NCBI GenBank assembly: GCA_964472425.1
Contig: CAYYLF010000064.1
Span: forward strand, 1 to 8,640
Reading direction: 5' to 3'
From: RUG11867 sp964472425
GTDB taxonomy: Bacteria > Bacillota_I > Bacilli_A > RF39 > UBA660
Length of the DNA stretch: 8,640 nt
Every line of letters starts with the position of its first letter. The first letter of the stretch is position 1. The notes beneath the pieces were generated by a model. The model did not search any database and was not told the DNA's origin. It worked only from the letters and a program-made list of their open reading frames with translations. A program made the translations under genes and the position numbers. Positions 1-4,579 of the stretch are shown piece by piece.

Positions 1-2
1 CA

Positions 3-178
3 AGTAATTTAGCACTTTCATTAGGGGGTAAATTGAAACTACAATAAATACGGTCGTTGCTTCTCCTCGCGGATTGATAGTGTTCTTGGAGAACAATTAC
101 AACGATGACGGTAGTATTAGCATTCCTGAGGTTTTGAGACCATACATGGGCGGAATGGACAAAATCGTTAAGAAATAG
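3..178 (+). pseudogene. serS: seryl-tRNA synthetase 3' remnant
   Basis: The frame ending at the TAG at 176-178 reads a typical SerRS C-terminus: a segment like VVASPRGLIVFLEN, then DDGSISIPEVLRPYMGGMDK and a lysine-rich end. In the full enzyme this is the end of motif 3 and the last helix of the class II catalytic domain, which charges tRNA-Ser. Going upstream, the frame hits a TAA at 29-31. Just before it, another frame reads GGKLK (about 27-41). An intact SerRS would have GKLxFVHTLN here, so a short deletion in the FVHT codons probably caused the frameshift. The gene enters from the left edge, so its 5' part cannot be judged. The SerRS identity is seen in the motif; calling it broken rests on the in-window stop. 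A sequencing error is the alternative. Confidence 0.75.
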
Positions 179-224
179 GTGTTGGAAGTTAGTCTGATAA
201 ATACATAGAAGGAGGTAGAGCAAT

Positions 225-676
225 ATGACAAAATTAGAAAACGATATCATGATATACCAGGATAAAGATGGAGTTACGAAAGTGAATGTAAAGTTTATCG
301 ATGAAGATATTTGGTTGACACAAAGTGGTATTGCTTCACTTTATAAAACTACTCAACAGGATGGCAAATTACAAGAAACTTCAACTCACAAGAATTTCTT
401 GTTAGTTCAAATTTTGGATTATGCAAAACTATAGGTTCTAGAACAAAGACCGATGAAAATGGCAGATTGGGCCGTCGAATTGGATAATCAGATAAAATTG
501 AACAGAAAATATTTGAAGACAATGGCCAAATTTCCCATGAAGAAGCAATAGAAAAGGCCGAAAAAGAATTCAATCTGTATAGAAAAAGAGAAATGAGAAT
601 TTTAGAGAGCGATTTCGATAAAATGGTCAGATTATTGTCAAACAACGACATCATAATAGAAAAAAACGATAAATAG
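225..676 (+). pseudogene. RhuM-family (virulence RhuM / phage-associated) pseudogene
   Basis: An ATG at 225 follows a good Shine-Dalgarno (GAAGGAGGT, 208-216). The first codons match the RhuM N-terminus: DIMIYQDKDG, then DEDIWLTQSGIASLYKTTQQ, then STHKNFLLVQ. Intact RhuM proteins are about 330 residues; here roughly 200 are missing after this point. The same frame reaches a TAG at 432-434, then continues with RhuM C-terminal sequence (LEQRPMKMADWAVELDNQIK). A one-base loss in the A-run at 506-509 shifts the frame, and the family's last segment (DNGQISHEEAIEKAEKEF) follows up to TAG 674-676. So there are three lesions: an internal deletion, a nonsense codon and a -1 frameshift. The role of RhuM is poorly known; it is common in mobile and pathogenicity islands. 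The flanking serS-tail copies suggest it arrived as a cassette. Family identity is from recall of its motifs, not a search. Confidence 0.75.
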
Positions 677-681
677 TTTAT

Positions 682-747
682 TTCTCATATAGGGGTAAAT
701 ATACATGGTTTTACATGGGCGAGATGGACAAAATTATTAGAAAATAG
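682..747 (+). pseudogene. serS: Second, shorter copy of the serS 3' tail
   Basis: Positions 712-747 read YMGEMDKIIRK followed by TAG and match 143-178 at 30 of 36 bases, with the differences mostly conservative at protein level. A related block also precedes each copy: GGGGGTAAAT at 24-33 and AGGGGTAAAT at 691-700. In the left copy about 110 bases separate that block from YMG; here only about a dozen do. This copy is therefore a deleted version of the same region rather than a chance match. It directly follows the RhuM pseudogene, so the two tails bracket it. Confidence 0.6.
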
Positions 748-759
748 AAGAATAGCCCG

Positions 760-795
760 TTGAAAATTTTTGCCATTTATGGCAAAAATTTTCAA
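760..795. repeat. Perfect 16-bp inverted repeat
   Basis: TTGAAAATTTTTGCCA at 760-775 is followed by the loop TTTA and by its exact reverse complement at 780-795. There is no downstream T-run on either strand, although the arms themselves contain one, so it is not a textbook terminator. It may still end transcription from the serS/rhuM remnant, or be a small palindromic repeat left by a mobile element. Confidence 0.7.
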
Positions 796-812
796 TGATT
801 GTATGAGAAAAC

Positions 813-849
813 TCCATAGTTTTTAGTTTATGAATTCTATGGATTTTTT
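813..849 (+). terminator. Probable Rho-independent terminator, convergent site
   Basis: TCCATAG (813-819) pairs with CTATGGA (837-843) across a 17-nt loop and is followed by six Ts on the plus strand. It overlaps the stop codon of the minus-strand gene that ends at 837. On the minus strand the same stem is followed by GTTTTCTC, so it may act in both directions. The long loop makes it only moderately strong. Confidence 0.45.
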
Positions 850-1688
850 GTTTGAGGGAAAGATGATAAACTATCTAGGCAACGTCGCGATTCCATCAAA
901 AGTTCCGGAATGATTGCGCATACGGCTTTGGTGAGAGTGACTTTGCTATTTGGTGATAAACTTTCTATTTCCATTATCCTCTTTCGAAAATAGGATTCGA
1001 AGGCCGGTGTAGAGATGAGTTCTATTTCTTTTAGAAATTCGAGATTTCGTCGTTCTTTTGCCGTGAAAAGGTGGGACATTTTCTCGTATGTCACGATGAA
1101 ATCGAGAGTCTCGTAGACATTGTGAACGGAGTAGTAACCCGAAAAGACGGGACTATAGGGAAGATTGTTGTAAGTACATAGAAATTTTTCGACTTCGTCG
1201 TAGCGGCCGGCGTTCAAATCTTCTTGGGAGATAATCGAGATGAGGGTGGCGAACAATTTGATTGCATTATCGTACATGGTTATCGTAATCAGTTCGACGA
1301 CTCGAGGTTCTCTAAACAGTTTTAAGTATTTGCGATAGTTGTAGGGATTAATGTTTTTCATGTCGAGGGCGCTCGCTAGGCTGCAGACGATAATCGAAAA
1401 GTCGTCGTCGATTTTATCTAACGAATAGGTGTATAGAAGAAAGAGAATAGCTCTCTCTTTGGTCGAGTAGGCAGATTTTTCGTGGTCTATGAGGGCGTCT
1501 CGTTTGGTATACTCAAAGTGTCTAGTATCGGTCGTATATTCGTTCCAATCTTCTTCGTCTAGTTTGGAGCATTCTCTTTTTAAGATGGCAATCAAAGCGA
1601 AAATTGTCGTGTCCTTATTTTTGAGATTTTCGAGGTCGCGAATCAAACTGTATACGTGTAGTCGCGTAGGACCGATAATTTTGTTCAT
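837..1688 (-). CDS. Hypothetical cytosolic helical protein, 283 aa
   Basis: I do not recognise this protein. It has no signal peptide or convincing membrane segment, and its mixture of charged and Leu/Ile-rich stretches suggests an all-helical soluble protein. It is rich in acidic and basic residues (for example KLDEEDWNEY near 42-51 and KRDALIDHEKSAY near 62-74). Four cysteines (40, 102, 171, 257) plus one at 270 are scattered and do not form a metal-binding motif. The start is the only in-frame ATG near the promoter at 1716-1744. It is preceded by AGAAGGG about ten bases upstream, a weak Shine-Dalgarno lying in the loop and 3' arm of a hairpin. It lies 60 bp behind the sortase-like gene on the same strand but appears to have its own promoter. 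It shares TCG, CGA and GTC codon use with its neighbours, so it is probably a genuine resident gene. Confidence 0.75.
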   Translation of the reverse strand: MNKIIGPTRLHVYSLIRDLENLKNKDTTIFALIAILKRECSKLDEEDWNEYTTDTRHFEYTKRDALIDHEKSAYSTKERAILFLLYTYSLDKIDDDFSIIVCSLASALDMKNINPYNYRKYLKLFREPRVVELITITMYDNAIKLFATLISIISQEDLNAGRYDEVEKFLCTYNNLPYSPVFSGYYSVHNVYETLDFIVTYEKMSHLFTAKERRNLEFLKEIELISTPAFESYFRKRIMEIESLSPNSKVTLTKAVCAIIPELLMESRRCLDSLSSFPQTKNP

Positions 1689-1694
1689 GAGAAA

Positions 1695-1713
1695 ACACCC
1701 TTCTTTCGGGTGT
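1695..1713 (-). promoter_or_regulatory. Hairpin covering the ribosome binding site; possible terminator of the upstream gene
   Basis: Read on the minus strand, ACACCC, a 7-nt loop (GAAAGAA) and GGGTGT form a 6-bp GC-rich stem followed by TTTTCTC and then the ATG at 1688. The only Shine-Dalgarno-like bases (AGAAGGG) lie in the loop and 3' arm. Two readings fit: a weak intrinsic terminator about 40 bp after the sortase-like gene, or a 5' hairpin that limits translation of the 283-aa protein. The predicted transcription start falls at the foot of this hairpin. Confidence 0.45.
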
Positions 1714-1715
1714 CT

Positions 1716-1744
1716 ATTTTAACATAAGAAATCTCATAAGTCGA
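1716..1744 (-). promoter_or_regulatory. Sigma-70-type promoter for the 283-aa gene
   Basis: On the minus strand TCGACT (1739-1744) lies exactly 17 bp from TAAAAT (1716-1721), matching the -35 box at 4/6 and the -10 box at 5/6. Transcription would begin near 1709, giving a leader of only about 20 nt made almost wholly of the hairpin at 1695-1713. Confidence 0.5.
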
Positions 1745-1748
1745 GCCT

Positions 1749-2573
1749 TTATTCTTCAGTACGTATTTTGATTAGTTTAGCTTGGATGACGAGGTTCGTA
1801 CCCTTGGAATTAGTAGTAATCGTCAATAGTTTATCGTCGGGTTTTGCATATCCCTTGAATTTGATTTGAGTCTTCTTTAGCATAGAATCTATATAGGCTT
1901 CGAATTCAGAATCGTCGGAAAATTCGGTTTTCAAGTGGTCGGAGTCTTTGGTTTCGTAAACGCTTATGATTTGCCAGAGAGTCGAAGAGGTATTCGTGTA
2001 CATTTTGATGAGGTAATTATCGTCGTCGCTCGACCAGTCTTCTTTTAGAACCGTATTAAGCTGGGCTGCGAGGGTGCCAAAGTAGTTTTTGTTGCCGTAT
2101 ATAATCGTGTTCGCGTCGAGTTCGTCGTCGTCGTTTCGTTCGTCCATGTAAATCCAGCCGAAGGAGTTTTCGCTCTTATCTAAGGTGTGTGTTTTATAAA
2201 AGGTGTCGTCACTTTTTGTAATTGGATAAGCGAAGTCCGTTCCCTTGACTTCGATGTAGCCGACTACCTCGGTATTTATGCGTTTGAGTTTGGCCATGTC
2301 GACCTCGATGAGTCCCAGTTTGATGTAATCCCAGTAAGCATCGAATTTGGAGAGGGTGCTGTCGGGTTTAATTGTGCGCGTTTTCTCGTCGTCGACTATG
2401 TTTTTGACCTCTATTTCGGAGGTGAAACGTTCGATTATCTTTTTGGTGCCCGAATAGTCTTTGGTGAGTCTCGTTCCGAAGATGAGTGCGAATATAGTCA
2501 CAAGTGTAACGACGACGAGCAAAAGGGCATTTTTCCATTTGATTTTGTAGACAGTTTTCTTTTTAGTTGCCAT
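1749..2573 (-). CDS. Sortase-B-like membrane protein lacking the catalytic triad (pseudo-sortase)
   Basis: The 274-aa protein has a basic N-terminus and one membrane helix (about residues 16-34), then an extracytoplasmic domain in sortase-B order: VVGYIEVKGTDFAYPI (103-118), DDTFYKTHTL, GWIYMDERN (139-147), NTIIYGNKN (155-163), the WQIISVYETKDSDHLKTEF stretch (200-218), DDKLLTITTN (246-255) and LVIQAKLIKI (261-270). Active class B sortases read YGHN, TLSTC and RFVV at the catalytic positions. Here they read YGNK (Asn161 for His), TITTN (Asn255 for Cys) and TNLVI (Asn260 near the Arg position). The loop between the Cys and Arg positions is also short. No transpeptidation is expected. The open frame and preserved core argue against simple decay; it may bind sorting signals or another sortase. 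Start: ATG with AAGGTGA five bases upstream. It is divergent from the hydrogenase gene. Confidence 0.8.
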   Translation of the reverse strand: MATKKKTVYKIKWKNALLLVVVTLVTIFALIFGTRLTKDYSGTKKIIERFTSEIEVKNIVDDEKTRTIKPDSTLSKFDAYWDYIKLGLIEVDMAKLKRINTEVVGYIEVKGTDFAYPITKSDDTFYKTHTLDKSENSFGWIYMDERNDDDELDANTIIYGNKNYFGTLAAQLNTVLKEDWSSDDDNYLIKMYTNTSSTLWQIISVYETKDSDHLKTEFSDDSEFEAYIDSMLKKTQIKFKGYAKPDDKLLTITTNSKGTNLVIQAKLIKIRTEE

Positions 2574-2590
2574 ACCATCACCTTGCCATA

Positions 2591-2619
2591 ATTATACTAG
2601 AAAAAGGCCTTCATGACTA
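2591..2619 (-). promoter_or_regulatory. Promoter for the sortase-like gene
   Basis: On the minus strand a perfect TATAAT (2591-2596) lies 17 bp from TAGTCA (2614-2619), a 4/6 match to the -35 consensus. The start would fall near 2584, leaving a very short leader (about 11 nt) that holds the AAGGTGA ribosome binding site. Confidence 0.5.
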
Positions 2620-2632
2620 GTGGGAAATTCTG

Positions 2633-2662
2633 ATATTTTGGTGAACTTTTCCGTCAAAATAT
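2633..2662. promoter_or_regulatory. Interrupted dyad in the divergent intergenic region
   Basis: ATATTTTG (2633-2640) is repeated in inverted orientation as CAAAATAT (2655-2662) with a 14-nt spacer. It lies between the divergent promoters of the sortase-like and hydrogenase genes, where an operator would be expected. The inner bases GAACTTTTCCGTCAAAAT resemble a block upstream of the small-RNA promoter near 7783. AT-rich dyads of this length can occur by chance. Confidence 0.3.
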
Positions 2663-2689
2663 TTTCTCTTTTCTAAGGATATGTATTTG

Positions 2690-2698
2690 TGGTAAAAT
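2690..2698 (+). promoter_or_regulatory. Extended -10 promoter for the hydrogenase gene
   Basis: TGGTAAAAT carries the TGn extension and a 5/6 match to the -10 box. No good -35 is visible 16-18 bp upstream, which is common for extended -10 promoters. Transcription would start near 2705, about 20 nt before the ATG. The ribosome binding site (AGTAGGTAG) is only moderate. Confidence 0.5.
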
Positions 2699-2725
2699 TT
2701 AAGTATAGGGAAGTAGGTAGTAGAA

Positions 2726-3997
2726 ATGAACGAAAATAGAGTCAAAATAGGAATCGATAATCTAGCCATTCAGAGGATAGAGGAAAAGTGCATAAATTGT
2801 GGGGTGTGCTTGAAGGTCTGTACGGAAGACGTAGGAATGGATAGAAAGTGCCGATTGAACAATGAACGAAGTTGTATCTATTGTGGTCAGTGCGTACTCA
2901 ATTGTCCGATGGGAGCTCTTCGGGAGAAGTACAATTACAAAGAGGTTCTAAATTTGGTTAAGGATACGGACAAACTCGTGAGCATTTCGATTGCCCCGGC
3001 CGTGCGAGTCGCCTTGGGCGAGGAGTTCGGTCGCGAGTTCGGCGAATCGATGGAGGACATTTTGCCAGCCATATTGAAAGCCATTGGTTTTTCTTACGTT
3101 TTCGATGTTACTTTCGGGGCAGACGTGACTATCATGGAAGAGGCAAGCGAGATTTTGAGTCGCATCAGAAGTGGTGGGACTTTGCCGATGTTTACGAGTT
3201 GTTGTCCGGCGTGGGTTAAGTATGCTAGGATGAATCATCCAGAAATATTGGGAAATCTGAGTACAACCAAAAGTCCAATCGGGATAATGAGTTCGCTCAT
3301 CAAGAGTTATTTTAGGGAAATGAACGGTATAGAAGAGAAAATAGTAAGTGTCGTAGTTGCGCCTTGTACAGCCAAGAAGTGGGAAATAGAAGAAGGCGAC
3401 ACGGACTACGTCATCACAACCCGAGAATTGTCTTTCATGATAAAGGAAGCCGGCATAGATATCGCTTCTTTGAAGCCGTGTAAGATGGATATGCTCATGG
3501 GACACGGCAGCAAGGCTGGGCTTTTGTTCGGACGAAGTGGAGGAGTTATGGAGTCTGCTCTTTCGGTAGCCTATCATATGGTGACCGGGAAGCAGGCCGA
3601 GGATGGGCAGTTTCGCTTGCCGATAGAAGGTCCAATCAGTGAAGCGTCGTACAAGATTGGCGACAAGATTTTGAACGTCGCCGTCGTGTACGGACTTGCC
3701 AATCTGGAGAGCATTTTGCCACATAAAGATGAATACGATTTCATAGAAGTCATGAATTGTCCGGGAGGTTGTATCGGAGGCGGAGGACAACCTTTAGGTA
3801 CGAGACAGGATATTGAGACGAGAAGAGCGAAGAGAAGTGAAGGCCTCGGTTTACAAGAGAATTGCGACATGTATCCTTATGAGAATGAAAGTATCGAAGA
3901 GTTGTACAAGTCTTATTTGATAAATCCTTTGAGCGAAAAGGCCGAGAGATTGCTTCATACCGAGCATGAATTTATAGATATAAAGAAGGAGAATTGA
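2726..3997 (+). CDS. hydA: [FeFe]-hydrogenase, compact form with two N-terminal 4Fe-4S clusters
   Basis: This enzyme catalyses reversible proton reduction to H2, usually with ferredoxin, in the cytosol. Of 423 residues, the N-terminal part carries two CxxCxxCxxxC ferredoxin motifs (Cys22/25/28/32 and Cys50/53/56/60). The H-cluster domain then shows all three signatures: TSCCPAW (157-163), APCTAKKWE (212-220) and EVMNCPGGCIGGGGQP (341-356). Cluster ligands would be Cys160, 214, 345 and 349. The proton-relay residues of the clostridial enzyme also appear conserved: Cys159, the two Glu in TIMEEASE (139, 142) and Ser183. The second signature begins with Ala where most group A enzymes have Met. 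The fold runs to a normal C-terminus. No HydE, HydF or HydG maturase or partner subunit is in view, so it is probably a monocistronic, ferredoxin-linked enzyme. The family is certain; its direction in the cell is inferred. Confidence 0.96.
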   Translation: MNENRVKIGIDNLAIQRIEEKCINCGVCLKVCTEDVGMDRKCRLNNERSCIYCGQCVLNCPMGALREKYNYKEVLNLVKDTDKLVSISIAPAVRVALGEEFGREFGESMEDILPAILKAIGFSYVFDVTFGADVTIMEEASEILSRIRSGGTLPMFTSCCPAWVKYARMNHPEILGNLSTTKSPIGIMSSLIKSYFREMNGIEEKIVSVVVAPCTAKKWEIEEGDTDYVITTRELSFMIKEAGIDIASLKPCKMDMLMGHGSKAGLLFGRSGGVMESALSVAYHMVTGKQAEDGQFRLPIEGPISEASYKIGDKILNVAVVYGLANLESILPHKDEYDFIEVMNCPGGCIGGGGQPLGTRQDIETRRAKRSEGLGLQENCDMYPYENESIEELYKSYLINPLSEKAERLLHTEHEFIDIKKEN

Positions 3998-4013
3998 GTT
4001 CTTCTTTTTATAT

Positions 4014-4060
4014 GCCAAAATGCGTTTTTGGCGAATCGTCAATATTGCCGTTTTTTCTTT
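4014..4060 (+). terminator. Terminator region after the hydrogenase gene
   Basis: GCCAAAA (4014-4020) pairs perfectly with TTTTGGC (4026-4032) across TGCGT, 17 bp after the stop codon. A weaker stem (GGCGA at 4030-4034 with TTGCC at 4045-4049) overlaps it and leads into the T-rich run at 4051-4060. One of the two probably ends hydrogenase transcription. Confidence 0.5.
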
Positions 4061-4082
4061 TATTTACAGGGGTTTGCTCGTG

Positions 4083-4111
4083 TTGACAAACCCTTTTATA
4101 TGTGTTTTAAT
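4083..4111 (+). promoter_or_regulatory. Very strong orphan promoter
   Basis: A perfect TTGACA (4083-4088), a 17-bp spacer and TTTAAT (4106-4111; 5/6) with a TGn extension (4103-4105) make this one of the best promoters in the window. The -35 box lies inside a 7-bp stem (GGGTTTG at 4070-4076 with CAAACCC at 4087-4093, then TTTT) that could itself act as a terminator for upstream transcripts. Transcription would start near 4118, but no obvious long gene follows. Confidence 0.6.
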
Positions 4112-4223
4112 ATTATCTTGAAGAGACGAACCATCTGGTCGTTTTGCCTTTCCTTTTATCTTTAGACTTGAGGGGGAGTTGGAAAACCGACTTCAAAAAG
4201 GAGTGATGCGGAGACGTTTGTTT

Positions 4224-4343
4224 ATGAAGAAAGAGACTTTCTACAAAAACGCTCGTCTTCATGCTGTTATTGGTGATTATGTCACTGATAATATGCAGAT
4301 GACGAACACACAACACGAAAAAAAGCAACGACTAGATTCCTAA
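4224..4343 (+). CDS. Possible 39-aa small protein
   Basis: An ATG at 4224 with CGGAGA about ten bases upstream opens a frame starting MKKETFYKNARLHAVIGDY and ending at TAA 4341-4343. A longer version from the ATG at 4206 has AAGGAG only two bases away, which is too close. The product is short, hydrophilic and basic, with no signal or membrane segment, and I do not recognise it. The frame stays open back to 4122 without a good start, so it could also be the tail of a lost gene. Its stop codon lies in the loop of the minus-strand terminator at 4316-4361. Confidence 0.25.
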   Translation: MKKETFYKNARLHAVIGDYVTDNMQMTNTQHEKKQRLDS

Positions 4344-4361
4344 AGATTCTAGTCTGTTGCT
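4316..4361 (-). terminator. Strong Rho-independent terminator facing the minus strand
   Basis: AGCAAC-GACTAGA (4324-4336) pairs with TCTAGTC-T-GTTGCT (4348-4361), a 13-bp stem with one bulged base. On the minus strand it is followed by seven Ts and C (plus-strand GAAAAAAA ending at 4323). On the plus strand no T-run follows. There is no convincing minus-strand gene between it and 4580, so what it terminates is unknown. Confidence 0.65.
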
Positions 4362-4415
4362 AACCACACAAGGAAAGCAAACGGTCTGATAGGCACGTAA
4401 ATGGCAAGATTTTTC

Positions 4416-4446
4416 TTGACAAAAATTGGGGAGGGGGTGCTACAAT
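4416..4446 (+). promoter_or_regulatory. Promoter of the surface-protein gene, with G-rich 19-bp spacer
   Basis: A perfect TTGACA (4416-4421) and TACAAT (4441-4446) with TGC extension (4438-4440) are separated by 19 bp, two more than optimal. The spacer contains GGGGAGGGGG (4428-4437), a tract able to slip. Transcription would begin near 4453, giving a leader of about 125 nt. Confidence 0.6.
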
Positions 4447-4449
4447 AGG

Positions 4450-4579
4450 ACTATAGAAGACTGTAGTTCCTTTTAATTGCTTAGGTAAATGGGCAATTAG
4501 AGTCAATATCAATCGAAAAATATGTGGGCAGGAAGCCAGTCTTTTATGTACTCTAATTTTGGAAAGAGGATGGCTTAAA
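4450..4579 (+). promoter_or_regulatory. Folded 5' leader of the surface-protein gene
   Basis: Three nested or successive stems can be drawn. ACTATAG/CTGTAGT (4450-4456 with 4461-4467) is followed by TCCTTTT and looks like a weak terminator. AATTGC/GCAATT pairs 4475-4480 with 4493-4498. AATTAGAGT/ACTCTAATT (4495-4503 with 4550-4558) is a perfect 9-bp long-range stem enclosing a GGC-AGGAA-GCC hairpin and followed by TTGG. The second and third stems overlap and so are partly exclusive, as in attenuators. The AAAGAGGA ribosome binding site lies just beyond the closing stem. It matches no riboswitch class I know. Confidence 0.4.

Larger units (their letters stand above)
4118..4361 (+). other. Structured intergenic transcript downstream of a strong promoter, function unknown
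   Basis: This gap of more than 300 bp holds no recognised gene, but it is full of local stems. ACGA-CC/GG-TCGT (4126-4142) has one bulge. AGTTGG-AAAA-CCGACT lies near 4177-4192. ATGAAGA/TCTTCAT spans 4224-4262. A hairpin of about 15 bp runs over 4263-4298 (TGC-TGTTATTG-GTGA with TCAC-TGATAATA-GCA, with wobble pairs and one bulge). It fits a small structured RNA, a leader, or a short mRNA. I looked for tmRNA, RNase P, SRP and 6S signatures and saw none. A plus-strand frame also stays open from 4122 to 4343. Confidence 0.35.

Noticed and set aside
2948..3790. 280-codon minus-strand ORF
   Set aside because: It is antisense to the H-cluster domain of the hydrogenase, has a random-looking composition and no ribosome binding site.
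4113..4328. 71-codon minus-strand ORF starting with TTG
   Set aside because: Its start lies in the stem of the minus-strand terminator at 4316-4361 and it lacks a ribosome binding site.
4118..4361. tmRNA, RNase P RNA, SRP RNA or 6S RNA
   Set aside because: None of the conserved cores of these RNAs could be found.
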